A DNA stretch of 15,530 nt from Syntrophaceae bacterium UBA2251 (GTDB taxonomy: Bacteria > Desulfobacterota > Syntrophia > Syntrophales > UBA2251). Positions 6,897-13,307 of the stretch are shown here, piece after piece; positions within the stretch are counted from its first letter, which is position 1; every line of letters begins with the position of its first letter. The DNA lies in NCBI GenBank assembly GCA_002347815.1, contig DDXV01000051.1, positions 1 through 15,530 on the forward strand, given 5' to 3'. Position numbers and translations under genes: made by a program. The notes below the pieces were generated by a model, which saw only the letters and a program-made list of their open reading frames with translations, did no database searches and was not told where the DNA came from.

Positions 6897-6925
6897 CCTA
6901 TAAAATGTCTCCCGTTGCAGGTCAA
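6897..6925 (-). promoter_or_regulatory. Sigma70-like promoter for the YkgJ-like gene
   Basis: On the minus strand TTGACC (6925-6920) is separated by exactly 17 nt from TATAGG (6902-6897), matching 5 of 6 and 4 of 6 consensus bases. The predicted transcription start, about 6890, falls at the outer edge of the REP pair, so the transcript would begin with the REP element. Confidence 0.5.
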
Positions 6926-6943
6926 GGACAAAGATGGTAAAGA
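6915..6943 (+). promoter_or_regulatory. Weak candidate promoter for the 7025 gene
   Basis: TTGCAG (6915-6920) and TAAAGA (6938-6943) are separated by 17 nt. Both boxes are poor matches. It would overlap the -35 of the divergent minus-strand promoter by one base. It is the best plus-strand candidate in the 6804-7024 gap. Confidence 0.25.
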
Positions 6944-6958
6944 CAACGCCACGCGAAG

Positions 6959-7012
6959 GGGAACGGGGGCGCCGGGGCGAAAAAACCCGCCGGCGGAGGG
7001 GTCGCCGTTCCC
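6959..7012 (+). promoter_or_regulatory. Structured GC-rich leader before the 7025 gene
   Basis: GGGAACGG (6959-6966) can pair with CCGTTCCC (7005-7012). Inside it, CGCCGG (6970-6975) can pair with CCGGCG (6990-6995) around an A-rich loop. The nested stem ends 12 nt before the ATG at 7025, next to the GGGGG that serves as Shine-Dalgarno. No T-tract follows, so it is not an ordinary terminator. A regulatory role is inferred only. Confidence 0.4.
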
Positions 7013-7024
7013 GATGGGGGCATC

Positions 7025-7411
7025 ATGAAAACGTTGGTGGAAACAACCGTTCTGGACAACGGCCTGACGATGGAGATCTGTGACCGCTCGCGGCCGATCG
7101 CGGCGGACACGACGAAGGTCGAGCTCTACGTGCGCGTTCCGGTCCGCCTCGAACGGGGCTTCTTCCCGGGCGACGAGGCCTTCGACGTCGTCCGCCGGAT
7201 CTGGGGCGATCAGATCGTCTTCGAGTACGTCCGCGAGCGCACCTTCGTCGGCAACGACGCGCGGGAGGCGGTCTTCGCCGAGCTGCTCGCGGCCTTCCGG
7301 ACCCACACCCTGCCCTATCTCGGCCGCCCGGGTTTCGCCCGCGGCGTCGCGCTGGCCCGCTACCGCGAATACCTCGGCAATCCCTGCGCCTACCGGAACC
7401 GGCTCCAATGA
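7025..7411 (+). CDS. Conserved-looking hypothetical protein, translationally coupled to the radical SAM gene
   Basis: This 128-aa soluble protein has no signal peptide or membrane segment. It starts MKTLVETTVLDNGLTMEICDRSRPIAADT, then a beta-rich stretch KVELYVRVPVRL, a central segment about the size of a small alpha/beta domain, and a C-terminal region LPYLGRPGFARGVALARYREYLGNP. I do not recognise a named domain; similar short proteins may exist in related Deltaproteobacteria, but I cannot confirm this. The last base of its penultimate codon and its TGA form an ATGA overlap with the next start at 7408, which implies translational coupling and a shared role. The start is supported by GGGGG 4 nt upstream and by codon use like that of its neighbour. 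Real gene likely; function unknown. Confidence 0.8.
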   Translation: MKTLVETTVLDNGLTMEICDRSRPIAADTTKVELYVRVPVRLERGFFPGDEAFDVVRRIWGDQIVFEYVRERTFVGNDAREAVFAELLAAFRTHTLPYLGRPGFARGVALARYREYLGNPCAYRNRLQ

Positions 7412-9891
7412 GAGAAGAGGCCTTCCTCACCCGGGTCGAAAAGCCCGGCCGCTACCTGGGCGGCGAAGTCAACGCCGTCGTCAAGGACCGCGCGGCCTGC
7501 CGCCTGAGCGTCGCGCTGGCCTTTCCGGACGTCTACGAGGTCGGCATGTCCCACCTCGGCATTCAGATCCTCTACGGCATCCTCAACGCGGAGCCCGGCG
7601 TCGTCGCGGAGCGGTGCTACGCCCCCTGGCCGGACCTCGAGGCCGAGCTCGTCCGCCGCGGCCTGCCGCTCGCCACGCTGGAGTCGCGCACGCCGCTCCG
7701 CGACTTCGACCTCGTCGGCTTCTCCCTCCAGTACGAGCTGTCCTACACGAACGTCCTCGCCATGCTGGACCTGGGCGGCATCCCCCTCCGCGCCGCCGCG
7801 CGCGGGGAGGACCATCCCCTCGTCATCGCCGGCGGCCCCTGCGCCTTCAACCCCCTGCCCATGTCTCCCTTCATCGACGCCTTCGTGATCGGCGAGGGAG
7901 AGGACGTGATCGGCGAGATCGCCCGGGCCCTGATGGCCGCGAAGTCGTGGGGCGAGCGCCGGCCCGCGCGTCTCGCGCGCCTGGCGGAGATCGAGGGAGT
8001 CTTCTGCCCCGGTCTCCACACGCACGGGGAGATCATCCGCAAGCGGACCGTCCCGGACCTGAACGCCTGGCACGGACCCGCCTGCCCCGTCGTTCCCCTG
8101 GTGAAGACCATCCACGACCGGCTGATCCTGGAGATCGCCCGGGGCTGCACCCGGGGATGCCGGTTCTGCCAGGCCGGCATGGTCTGGCGGCCCGTCCGGG
8201 AGCGCGATCCGGACATTCTCATGCAGATGTCGGACCGGATGCTCGCCGCCACGGGGCACGAGGAGCTCTCGCTCCTGTCCCTGAGCGCCGGCGACTATCC
8301 CCACATCGAGGCCCTCCTCGGCCTGCTCATGGACCGGCACTACGCCCGCCGCGTCGCCCTGGCGCTCCCCTCCCTGCGCGTGGAGACCCTGACGCCGCGG
8401 CTCATGGAGGTCATCCGCCGCGTCCGGAAGACGAGTTTCACCCTCGCCCCGGAGGCGGGCACCCAGCGCCTGCGGGACCGGATCAACAAGGGGAACACGG
8501 AGGCCGACCTGATGGCGACCGCCGGCAACGTCTTCGACGCGGGCTGGCGCTCGCTCAAGCTCTACTTCATGATCGGCCTGCCCGGCGAGGGCGAGGCGGA
8601 CCTCGACGGCATCGTCGACCTCGCCCACAAGACCCTGCCGCGCGGCAAGGCGCCCGGACAGGTCGCCGTGAGCCTCTCGACCTTCGTCCCCAAGCCCCAT
8701 ACGCCCTTCCAGTGGGAGCGCCAGATCAACCTCGCGGAAACGGAGGCGCGTCAGGCGTATTTCCGCAGGCGCCTCCGCCATCCCCGCCTGACGGTCCGCT
8801 GGCACGACGGGCGGATGAGCCTCCTCGAGGGGCTGCTTTCCCGGGGGGACGAGCGGATGGGGGACCTCGTGGAGCGGGCCTACGCGCTGGGCTGCCGCTT
8901 CGACGGCTGGGGCGACCGCCTCCGTTTCGACCTCTGGGAGGCGGCCATGGCCGGCCTCGGCATCGACCGGGAGGCCGCCCTGGCGGCGCGCCCCCCCGCG
9001 GCCGCGCTTCCCTGGGACCGCATCGCCACCGGCGTCAGCGCCGATTTCCTGCGCGAAGAGGCGGCGCGGGCGCTCGACGGACGGCTCACCGAGGACTGCC
9101 GGACGGGCCCCTGCCGGAATTGCGGCGTCTGCGACCACGAAACGATCCGGATCGTCCCCGCGGGGCCTCCGCCCGAGGCCGCCGCCCCGCCCCGGCCCGG
9201 GACGCCCGCGCCGGCCCGTCCGCCCGTCTATCGCCGCTACCGCCTCCGATTCGTCAAGGAAGGCCGGGCGCGCTTCCTCTCCCACCTCGAGCTGGCCGCC
9301 AGCCTGATCCGGGCCGTCCGCTTGGCGGGGCTCGACTTCCGCTACAGCGAGGGCTTCCACCCCCACCCGCGCATGTCCTTCGCCGTGGCCACGTCGGTGG
9401 GGATGGAGAGCCGCGAGGAATACGCCGACATCGAGCTGATCGATCCGGGGCTCGACCCGGAGCGCCTGCGCGACGCCGTCAACCGCCGCCTGCCGGCGGG
9501 CGTCGCCGTGACGGACGCGGCGCCGATCGACCCCGCCACCCCGTCGCTGGCCGACGCGATCCGCGGCTTCCGCTACGAGATCACCCTGCCCGACGACCTG
9601 GACGAAACGGACGGGCGCGCGATCCCGGAGCGCGTCGCCGCCTTTCTCGCGGCGGACGCCTGTCCCGTCGTCCGCGAAGGCAAGGGGAAAACGCAGACCC
9701 GGGACATCCGCCCCTATGTCGCCGACCTGCAGTGGGCGCCGGAGGCGCGGCGACTGACGGCCGCGGTCCGGTTCGACGCGCGGGGCGCCGTCCGGCCGTC
9801 CGAACTCCTCATCCACGTCCTCAAGCTGCCGGAGGCAACCGCCCGGGAGGCGCGCATCGTCAAGACCGCCGTCCTCGGGAAAGAAGGTTAG
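7408..9891 (+). CDS. B12-binding-type radical SAM protein (TIGR03960-like) fused to DUF2344 (TIGR03936-like)
   Basis: This 827-aa protein has an N-terminal B12-binding-like region (about 35-190, with FPDVYEVGMSHLGIQILYG and VIAGGPCAFNP). The radical SAM core (about 235-460) carries the iron-sulfur motif C247-x3-C251-x2-C254 (GCTRGCRFCQAG). A second cysteine set, C564, C569, C572 and C575, could hold another cluster or zinc. A Pro/Ala-rich linker joins this to a DUF2344 domain from about 608 (YRRYRLRFVKEGRARFLSHLE). In many bacteria these two parts are encoded by adjacent genes near rplU; here they are one chain, as in several Deltaproteobacteria. The substrate is unknown to me; RNA or ribosome-related modification is a guess from context. 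A GC-rich hairpin (9892-9907, 6-bp stem) follows the stop without a T-tract. Confidence 0.92.
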   Translation: MREEAFLTRVEKPGRYLGGEVNAVVKDRAACRLSVALAFPDVYEVGMSHLGIQILYGILNAEPGVVAERCYAPWPDLEAELVRRGLPLATLESRTPLRDFDLVGFSLQYELSYTNVLAMLDLGGIPLRAAARGEDHPLVIAGGPCAFNPLPMSPFIDAFVIGEGEDVIGEIARALMAAKSWGERRPARLARLAEIEGVFCPGLHTHGEIIRKRTVPDLNAWHGPACPVVPLVKTIHDRLILEIARGCTRGCRFCQAGMVWRPVRERDPDILMQMSDRMLAATGHEELSLLSLSAGDYPHIEALLGLLMDRHYARRVALALPSLRVETLTPRLMEVIRRVRKTSFTLAPEAGTQRLRDRINKGNTEADLMATAGNVFDAGWRSLKLYFMIGLPGEGEADLDGIVDLAHKTLPRGKAPGQVAVSLSTFVPKPHTPFQWERQINLAETEARQAYFRRRLRHPRLTVRWHDGRMSLLEGLLSRGDERMGDLVERAYALGCRFDGWGDRLRFDLWEAAMAGLGIDREAALAARPPAAALPWDRIATGVSADFLREEAARALDGRLTEDCRTGPCRNCGVCDHETIRIVPAGPPPEAAAPPRPGTPAPARPPVYRRYRLRFVKEGRARFLSHLELAASLIRAVRLAGLDFRYSEGFHPHPRMSFAVATSVGMESREEYADIELIDPGLDPERLRDAVNRRLPAGVAVTDAAPIDPATPSLADAIRGFRYEITLPDDLDETDGRAIPERVAAFLAADACPVVREGKGKTQTRDIRPYVADLQWAPEARRLTAAVRFDARGAVRPSELLIHVLKLPEATAREARIVKTAVLGKEG

Positions 9892-9922
9892 GGGCGCCCG
9901 CGCGCCCGGCTCAAGATTTATG

Positions 9923-9953
9923 TTGACAAACGGCCCCGTTTTTTTGTAAGAAT
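9923..9953 (+). promoter_or_regulatory. rplU-rpmA promoter with terminator-like palindrome in the spacer
   Basis: TTGACA (9923-9928) is followed after 18 nt by TAAGAA (9947-9952; TAAGAAT in full), the same -10 version seen at 3440. The spacer holds AAACG-GCCC-CGTTT (9928-9941) followed by more T residues, which looks like a short intrinsic terminator for transcription arriving from the radical SAM gene. Confidence 0.6.
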
Positions 9954-9985
9954 GCCGTTCCAAATTTTCGGCAAGGATGACAACC

Positions 9986-10297
9986 ATGTATGCGGTGATC
10001 AAGACAGGCGGAAAGCAGCACCGGGTCGTCGAAGGCGAGGTGCTGAGGGTCGAGAAGATCGAGGGAACCCAGGGAGATACGGTCGTCTTCGAGGACGTCC
10101 TCCTGGTCGCCCGCGACGAGGACATCCGCGTGGGCGCCCCCCGCGTGGCCGGCGCCCGGGTGACCGGGGAGATCGTGTCGCAGATGAAAGGCCCCAAGAT
10201 CGCCGTCTTCAAGAAGAAGCGCCGCAAGGGGTTCCACAAGAAGACGGGACACCGCCAACTGCTCACCGAAATGAAGATCAAGGAAATCGCGTTCTAA
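9986..10297 (+). CDS. rplU: Large ribosomal subunit protein bL21
   Basis: This 103-aa protein starts MYAVIKTGGKQHRVVEGEVLRVEKI, the standard N-terminus of L21, and contains the 23S rRNA-binding region near the C-terminus (KKKRRKGFHKKTGHRQLLTEMKI). It binds 23S rRNA in the 50S subunit. The start at 9986 is preferred to the in-frame ATG at 9977. AAGGA (9973-9977) lies 8 nt before 9986 and overlaps the upstream ATG, and the resulting length equals that of E. coli L21. It is the first gene of an rplU-rpmA operon, 12 bp before rpmA. Confidence 0.97.
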   Translation: MYAVIKTGGKQHRVVEGEVLRVEKIEGTQGDTVVFEDVLLVARDEDIRVGAPRVAGARVTGEIVSQMKGPKIAVFKKKRRKGFHKKTGHRQLLTEMKIKEIAF

Positions 10298-10309
10298 GCG
10301 GAGGTCGTT

Positions 10310-10573
10310 ATGGCACACAAAAAAGGACAGGGCAGCTCCCGCAACGGCCGGGACAGCAACGCCCAGCGACGCGGCGTGAAGGTGTTCGGGGGGCAGTCCA
10401 TCCGGGCGGGCGGGATCATCATCCGCCAATTGGGCACGCGGATCCACCCGGGCATCAACGTGGGCCTCGGCAGGGACTACACGATCTTCGCCAAGATCGA
10501 CGGCGTCGTGAAGTTCGAACGCCTGGACAAGCGGCGCAAGAAGGTCAGCGTGTACGCCGCCGCCACGGCATGA
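10310..10573 (+). CDS. rpmA: Large ribosomal subunit protein bL27
   Basis: This 87-aa protein begins MAHKKGQGSSRNGRDSNAQRRGVK, the typical L27 N-terminus that reaches toward the peptidyl-transferase centre, and contains the conserved GGIIIRQLGTRIHPG block. There is no N-terminal extension of the Firmicutes kind that must be cut by the Prp protease, and no prp gene lies between rplU and rpmA, so the two observations agree. GGAGG (10300-10304) sits 5 nt before the ATG. Confidence 0.98.
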   Translation: MAHKKGQGSSRNGRDSNAQRRGVKVFGGQSIRAGGIIIRQLGTRIHPGINVGLGRDYTIFAKIDGVVKFERLDKRRKKVSVYAAATA

Positions 10574-10603
10574 TGCGGCCTTTCCCCGCGGATCAAAGAC
10601 CCC

Positions 10604-10632
10604 AAGGCACTGTCTTCAGTGCCTTTTTTTTT
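10604..10632 (+). terminator. Rho-independent terminator of rplU-rpmA
   Basis: AAGGCACTG (10604-10612) and CAGTGCCTT (10617-10625) form a perfect 9-bp stem with loop TCTT, followed by T residues to 10632. It separates the ribosomal-protein operon from the cyclase-obgE-proB unit. Confidence 0.95.
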
Positions 10633-10664
10633 GCACGCACGGAAGAAACGCTGAAAGAATAGGG

Positions 10665-10693
10665 TTGCAATCGCCCGCGCCGGTCATTACAAT
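10665..10693 (+). promoter_or_regulatory. Sigma70-like promoter of the cyclase-obgE-proB unit
   Basis: TTGCAA (10665-10670) and TACAAT (10688-10693) are separated by exactly 17 nt. The -10 matches 5 of 6 consensus bases. It lies just past the rpmA terminator and about 40 nt before the cyclase ATG. No other terminator or promoter of similar quality was seen before proB ends. Confidence 0.6.
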
Positions 10694-10733
10694 GCGTTTC
10701 GCTGCGCACCCCTGACGGGAGGAAAATCGTTTC

Positions 10734-13304
10734 ATGGGATTCAGGATCCGGCTGGACCGCTTCTCCATCGAGAACAAGGGCCTCTATTATAAACTCTCCC
10801 TGATTTTCGCTCTTTTCTTCGTGGCGCCGGTTCTGGGTTTCCTCTACTTCGCCGTCAAATACGACATCCTCAATGACCGCTATCTCCCCCTGTTCTTCGT
10901 CGTCCTGCTCGTCGTTTTTTTTCTCGGCTTCGTGATCCTGCGCCGGATCTTCGACCAGATCCGGGACCTCTCCCGGGACCTCTCCCGGTCCCTCGCCCCC
11001 GAGCTGGCCGGCAACCGGGCGACGGCGCCGGCCGACGAGCTCAACGGCATCTTCCACAACTTCCGGACGCTGGAGGGGGAGCTGCGCAAAAGCCTGGGCC
11101 ATCTCGAAAAGAAGGCGGCGGAGATCTCCACCCTGAAGGAGCTCTCGGAGCTGTGCTACATCACCTTCAATCCCGACGACCTCCTGTACATCACCCTCGA
11201 GCGGGCCCTGAAGCTGGCGCGGGCGGACATCGGTTCGATCCTGATCCTTTCGCCCCAGCGGGACGCCTTCCACGTCCAGGCCTCCATCGGCCTGGGGGAG
11301 CACATCAAGAAGGACGACCGGATCCCCTTCGAAACGAGCATCGCCAAGTACGCCGTCATCAACAAATCCCCGCTCCTGGTCGAGGACATCGAAACGGACA
11401 CCCGCTTCGGCCGCTCCTCGCGCTCCCAGTACGCCACCCGGTCCTTCATCTGCATGCCGCTCAAGAGCCTCCAGGACGTCATCGGCGTCCTGAGCCTCTC
11501 CCGCAAACGGGAGGACATCCCCTTCACGCAGGCCGACGTCGACATCCTCACCCTGCTCGTCAGCAGCGCCTCCTTCACGTTCGACAACCTCCGCCTGATC
11601 GCGGCCGGCCAGGAACGGGACCGGGCCATGGAATCCACGGAACTCTTCGCCCGGACCGTCAACTCCACCCTCCGGGGCACGGAGCTGTTCCACACCCTCC
11701 TTCAGGAGCTCCGCCGGCATATCCCCTACGACATCGCCGTCCTCCTCGACTGGGACCGAAGCGCGCCGGGAAAGGTCTCCGTCCTGAACTTCCTCGCCTT
11801 CATCCCGACCGCCCTGACCCAGGGGGCGGCCTTTGACGGCAAGGGGTCGATCATCGACCGCGTCATCCGGCAGCAGAGCGCCCTCTTCCTGGACGACCTG
11901 AGCGCCCTGGATCTCACCCTGGAGAAGGCGCTGTGCCCACAGGGGGCAAGCGGGACGTGCCTGCTGGCCCCCCTGAAGGTGGAGGGCCGGATCACGGGCG
12001 TTCTTTTGCTGTACAACGTGACGCGCGACACGGTCGACAAGCGCGGGCGCCTCCTGTCGATGATGACGGAGGGGCTCTCGCTCGCCGTCGAAAAGGAAAA
12101 CGTGCTCGCCTCCATCGTGCGGCGCAACCAGGAGCTCGCCACCCTCCGGCAGATCGGCAGCGCCCTGTCCTCCTCGACCTTCGAGATGGACAAGGTCCTC
12201 AACTACACGATGGACATGATCCGCGTCACCATGAACGTCGAGGCGGGGTCCCTGCTCCTGCTCGACGGCGACGAACTCAAGTTCAAGGTGGCGTTCAATC
12301 TCGACGACGCGCCCCTGAAGCAGTTCCGCATCAGGCTCGGACAGGGCATCGCCGGCTACGTCGCCGCCCGGGGAGAGACGATCGCGGCGCCGGACGTCCG
12401 CAGCTCCCCCCACTATTCGCCGGAGATGGACGCCCGGACCGGCTTCCGGACCCGCTCCGTCCTGTGCGTCCCCATGATCTCCCAGGGGAAGGTGATCGGC
12501 GTCATCGAGGTCCTGAACAAGATCGACGGCGTCTTCGACAACAGCGACATCCACCTCCTGCAATCGATCGCCACCTCCGTCAGCATCGCCATGGAGAACG
12601 CGCGCCTGTACCGGGAGACCCTGAGCATGGCCGAGGCGGAGCGCGGCATCCGCAGCCTGTTCCAGAAGTTCGTCCCCCGGGAGGTGGTGGACAAAATCCT
12701 CCTGCGCAGCGACGCGGAACAGCCGCTGGTCGAGGAGTTCCGGAGCCTGACGCTCCTGAACATCGACATCCGCTCCTTCTCCCCCCTGGCCAAGAAGCTC
12801 GGCCCGCAGAAAACGGTGGCCATGCTGAACCACTTCTTCGCCCAGATGGGGGAGATCGTCTTCAGAAACCACGGCATCGTGGACAAGTACCTGGGAGACG
12901 GATTCCTCGCCCTGTTCGGGGCCCCCGTATCGAGCGCCCGGGACGCGGACAACGCCGTGGCCGCGGCCCTGGAGATGCAGGAGACCCTGCCGCTCTTGAA
13001 CGCGCATTTCAAGGAGCGGTTCGGGACGACCCTGACCATGGGGATCAGCATCCACACGGGCGAGGTGGTCGTCGGGAACATCGGCTTCGAGAAGAAGATG
13101 GACTATACGGTCATCGGCGACGCCGTGAATTTTGTCTTCAAACTGCAGTCCCTCTGCAAGTCCTGGCCGGACAACATCCTCATCAGCGAGAAGGCCTGTT
13201 CCTCCGCGCAGTCCCCCCTGAATGCCGAGGAGATCGGCGTCTTCGAGATCGAACCGACCGTCGCGGCCCAGAAGATCTACCGCCTGCTGGGTGTCAGAAA
13301 GTAG
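10734..13304 (+). CDS. Membrane-anchored triple-GAF class III adenylate cyclase
   Basis: This 856-aa protein has two membrane helices (about 20-41 and 50-69), a charged coiled-coil segment (about 70-132), three GAF domains (about 133-290, 305-456 and 463-625) and a C-terminal class III cyclase domain (about 665-850). Metal ligands D678 (NIDIRSF) and D722 (KYLGDGF) are present. K718 and D790 occupy the base-recognition positions and indicate ATP rather than GTP. The transition-state Asn is present (N799), but the usual Arg four residues later is Lys (K803, VNFVFK). GAF3 carries a near-complete NKFDE-type signature (N595, K596, F601, D605, with Ile at the Glu position), as in cyclic-nucleotide-binding GAF domains. 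GGAGG lies about 11 nt before the ATG. obgE starts 3 nt after the stop. Domain calls are firm; activity and ligands are inferred. Confidence 0.9.
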   Translation: MGFRIRLDRFSIENKGLYYKLSLIFALFFVAPVLGFLYFAVKYDILNDRYLPLFFVVLLVVFFLGFVILRRIFDQIRDLSRDLSRSLAPELAGNRATAPADELNGIFHNFRTLEGELRKSLGHLEKKAAEISTLKELSELCYITFNPDDLLYITLERALKLARADIGSILILSPQRDAFHVQASIGLGEHIKKDDRIPFETSIAKYAVINKSPLLVEDIETDTRFGRSSRSQYATRSFICMPLKSLQDVIGVLSLSRKREDIPFTQADVDILTLLVSSASFTFDNLRLIAAGQERDRAMESTELFARTVNSTLRGTELFHTLLQELRRHIPYDIAVLLDWDRSAPGKVSVLNFLAFIPTALTQGAAFDGKGSIIDRVIRQQSALFLDDLSALDLTLEKALCPQGASGTCLLAPLKVEGRITGVLLLYNVTRDTVDKRGRLLSMMTEGLSLAVEKENVLASIVRRNQELATLRQIGSALSSSTFEMDKVLNYTMDMIRVTMNVEAGSLLLLDGDELKFKVAFNLDDAPLKQFRIRLGQGIAGYVAARGETIAAPDVRSSPHYSPEMDARTGFRTRSVLCVPMISQGKVIGVIEVLNKIDGVFDNSDIHLLQSIATSVSIAMENARLYRETLSMAEAERGIRSLFQKFVPREVVDKILLRSDAEQPLVEEFRSLTLLNIDIRSFSPLAKKLGPQKTVAMLNHFFAQMGEIVFRNHGIVDKYLGDGFLALFGAPVSSARDADNAVAAALEMQETLPLLNAHFKERFGTTLTMGISIHTGEVVVGNIGFEKKMDYTVIGDAVNFVFKLQSLCKSWPDNILISEKACSSAQSPLNAEEIGVFEIEPTVAAQKIYRLLGVRK

Positions 13305-13307
13305 CCC

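Noticed and set aside
7080..9926. Plus-strand 948-codon open frame overlapping the 7025 gene and the radical SAM gene
   Set aside because: The translation is Arg/Pro/Ala/Gly-rich with no motif, whereas the frame starting at 7408 carries CX3CX2C and the DUF2344 pattern.
9977..9985. Upstream ATG for rplU adding Met-Thr-Thr
   Set aside because: No Shine-Dalgarno precedes it, it overlaps the AAGGA that serves the ATG at 9986, and L21 proteins start MYAVIKTGGKQ.
7390..10281. 963-codon open frame on the minus strand opposite the radical SAM gene and rplU
   Set aside because: It is antisense to genes with clear conserved motifs, has low-complexity Gly/Arg/Asp/Val-rich translation, and arises from strong G/C third-position bias on the coding strand.
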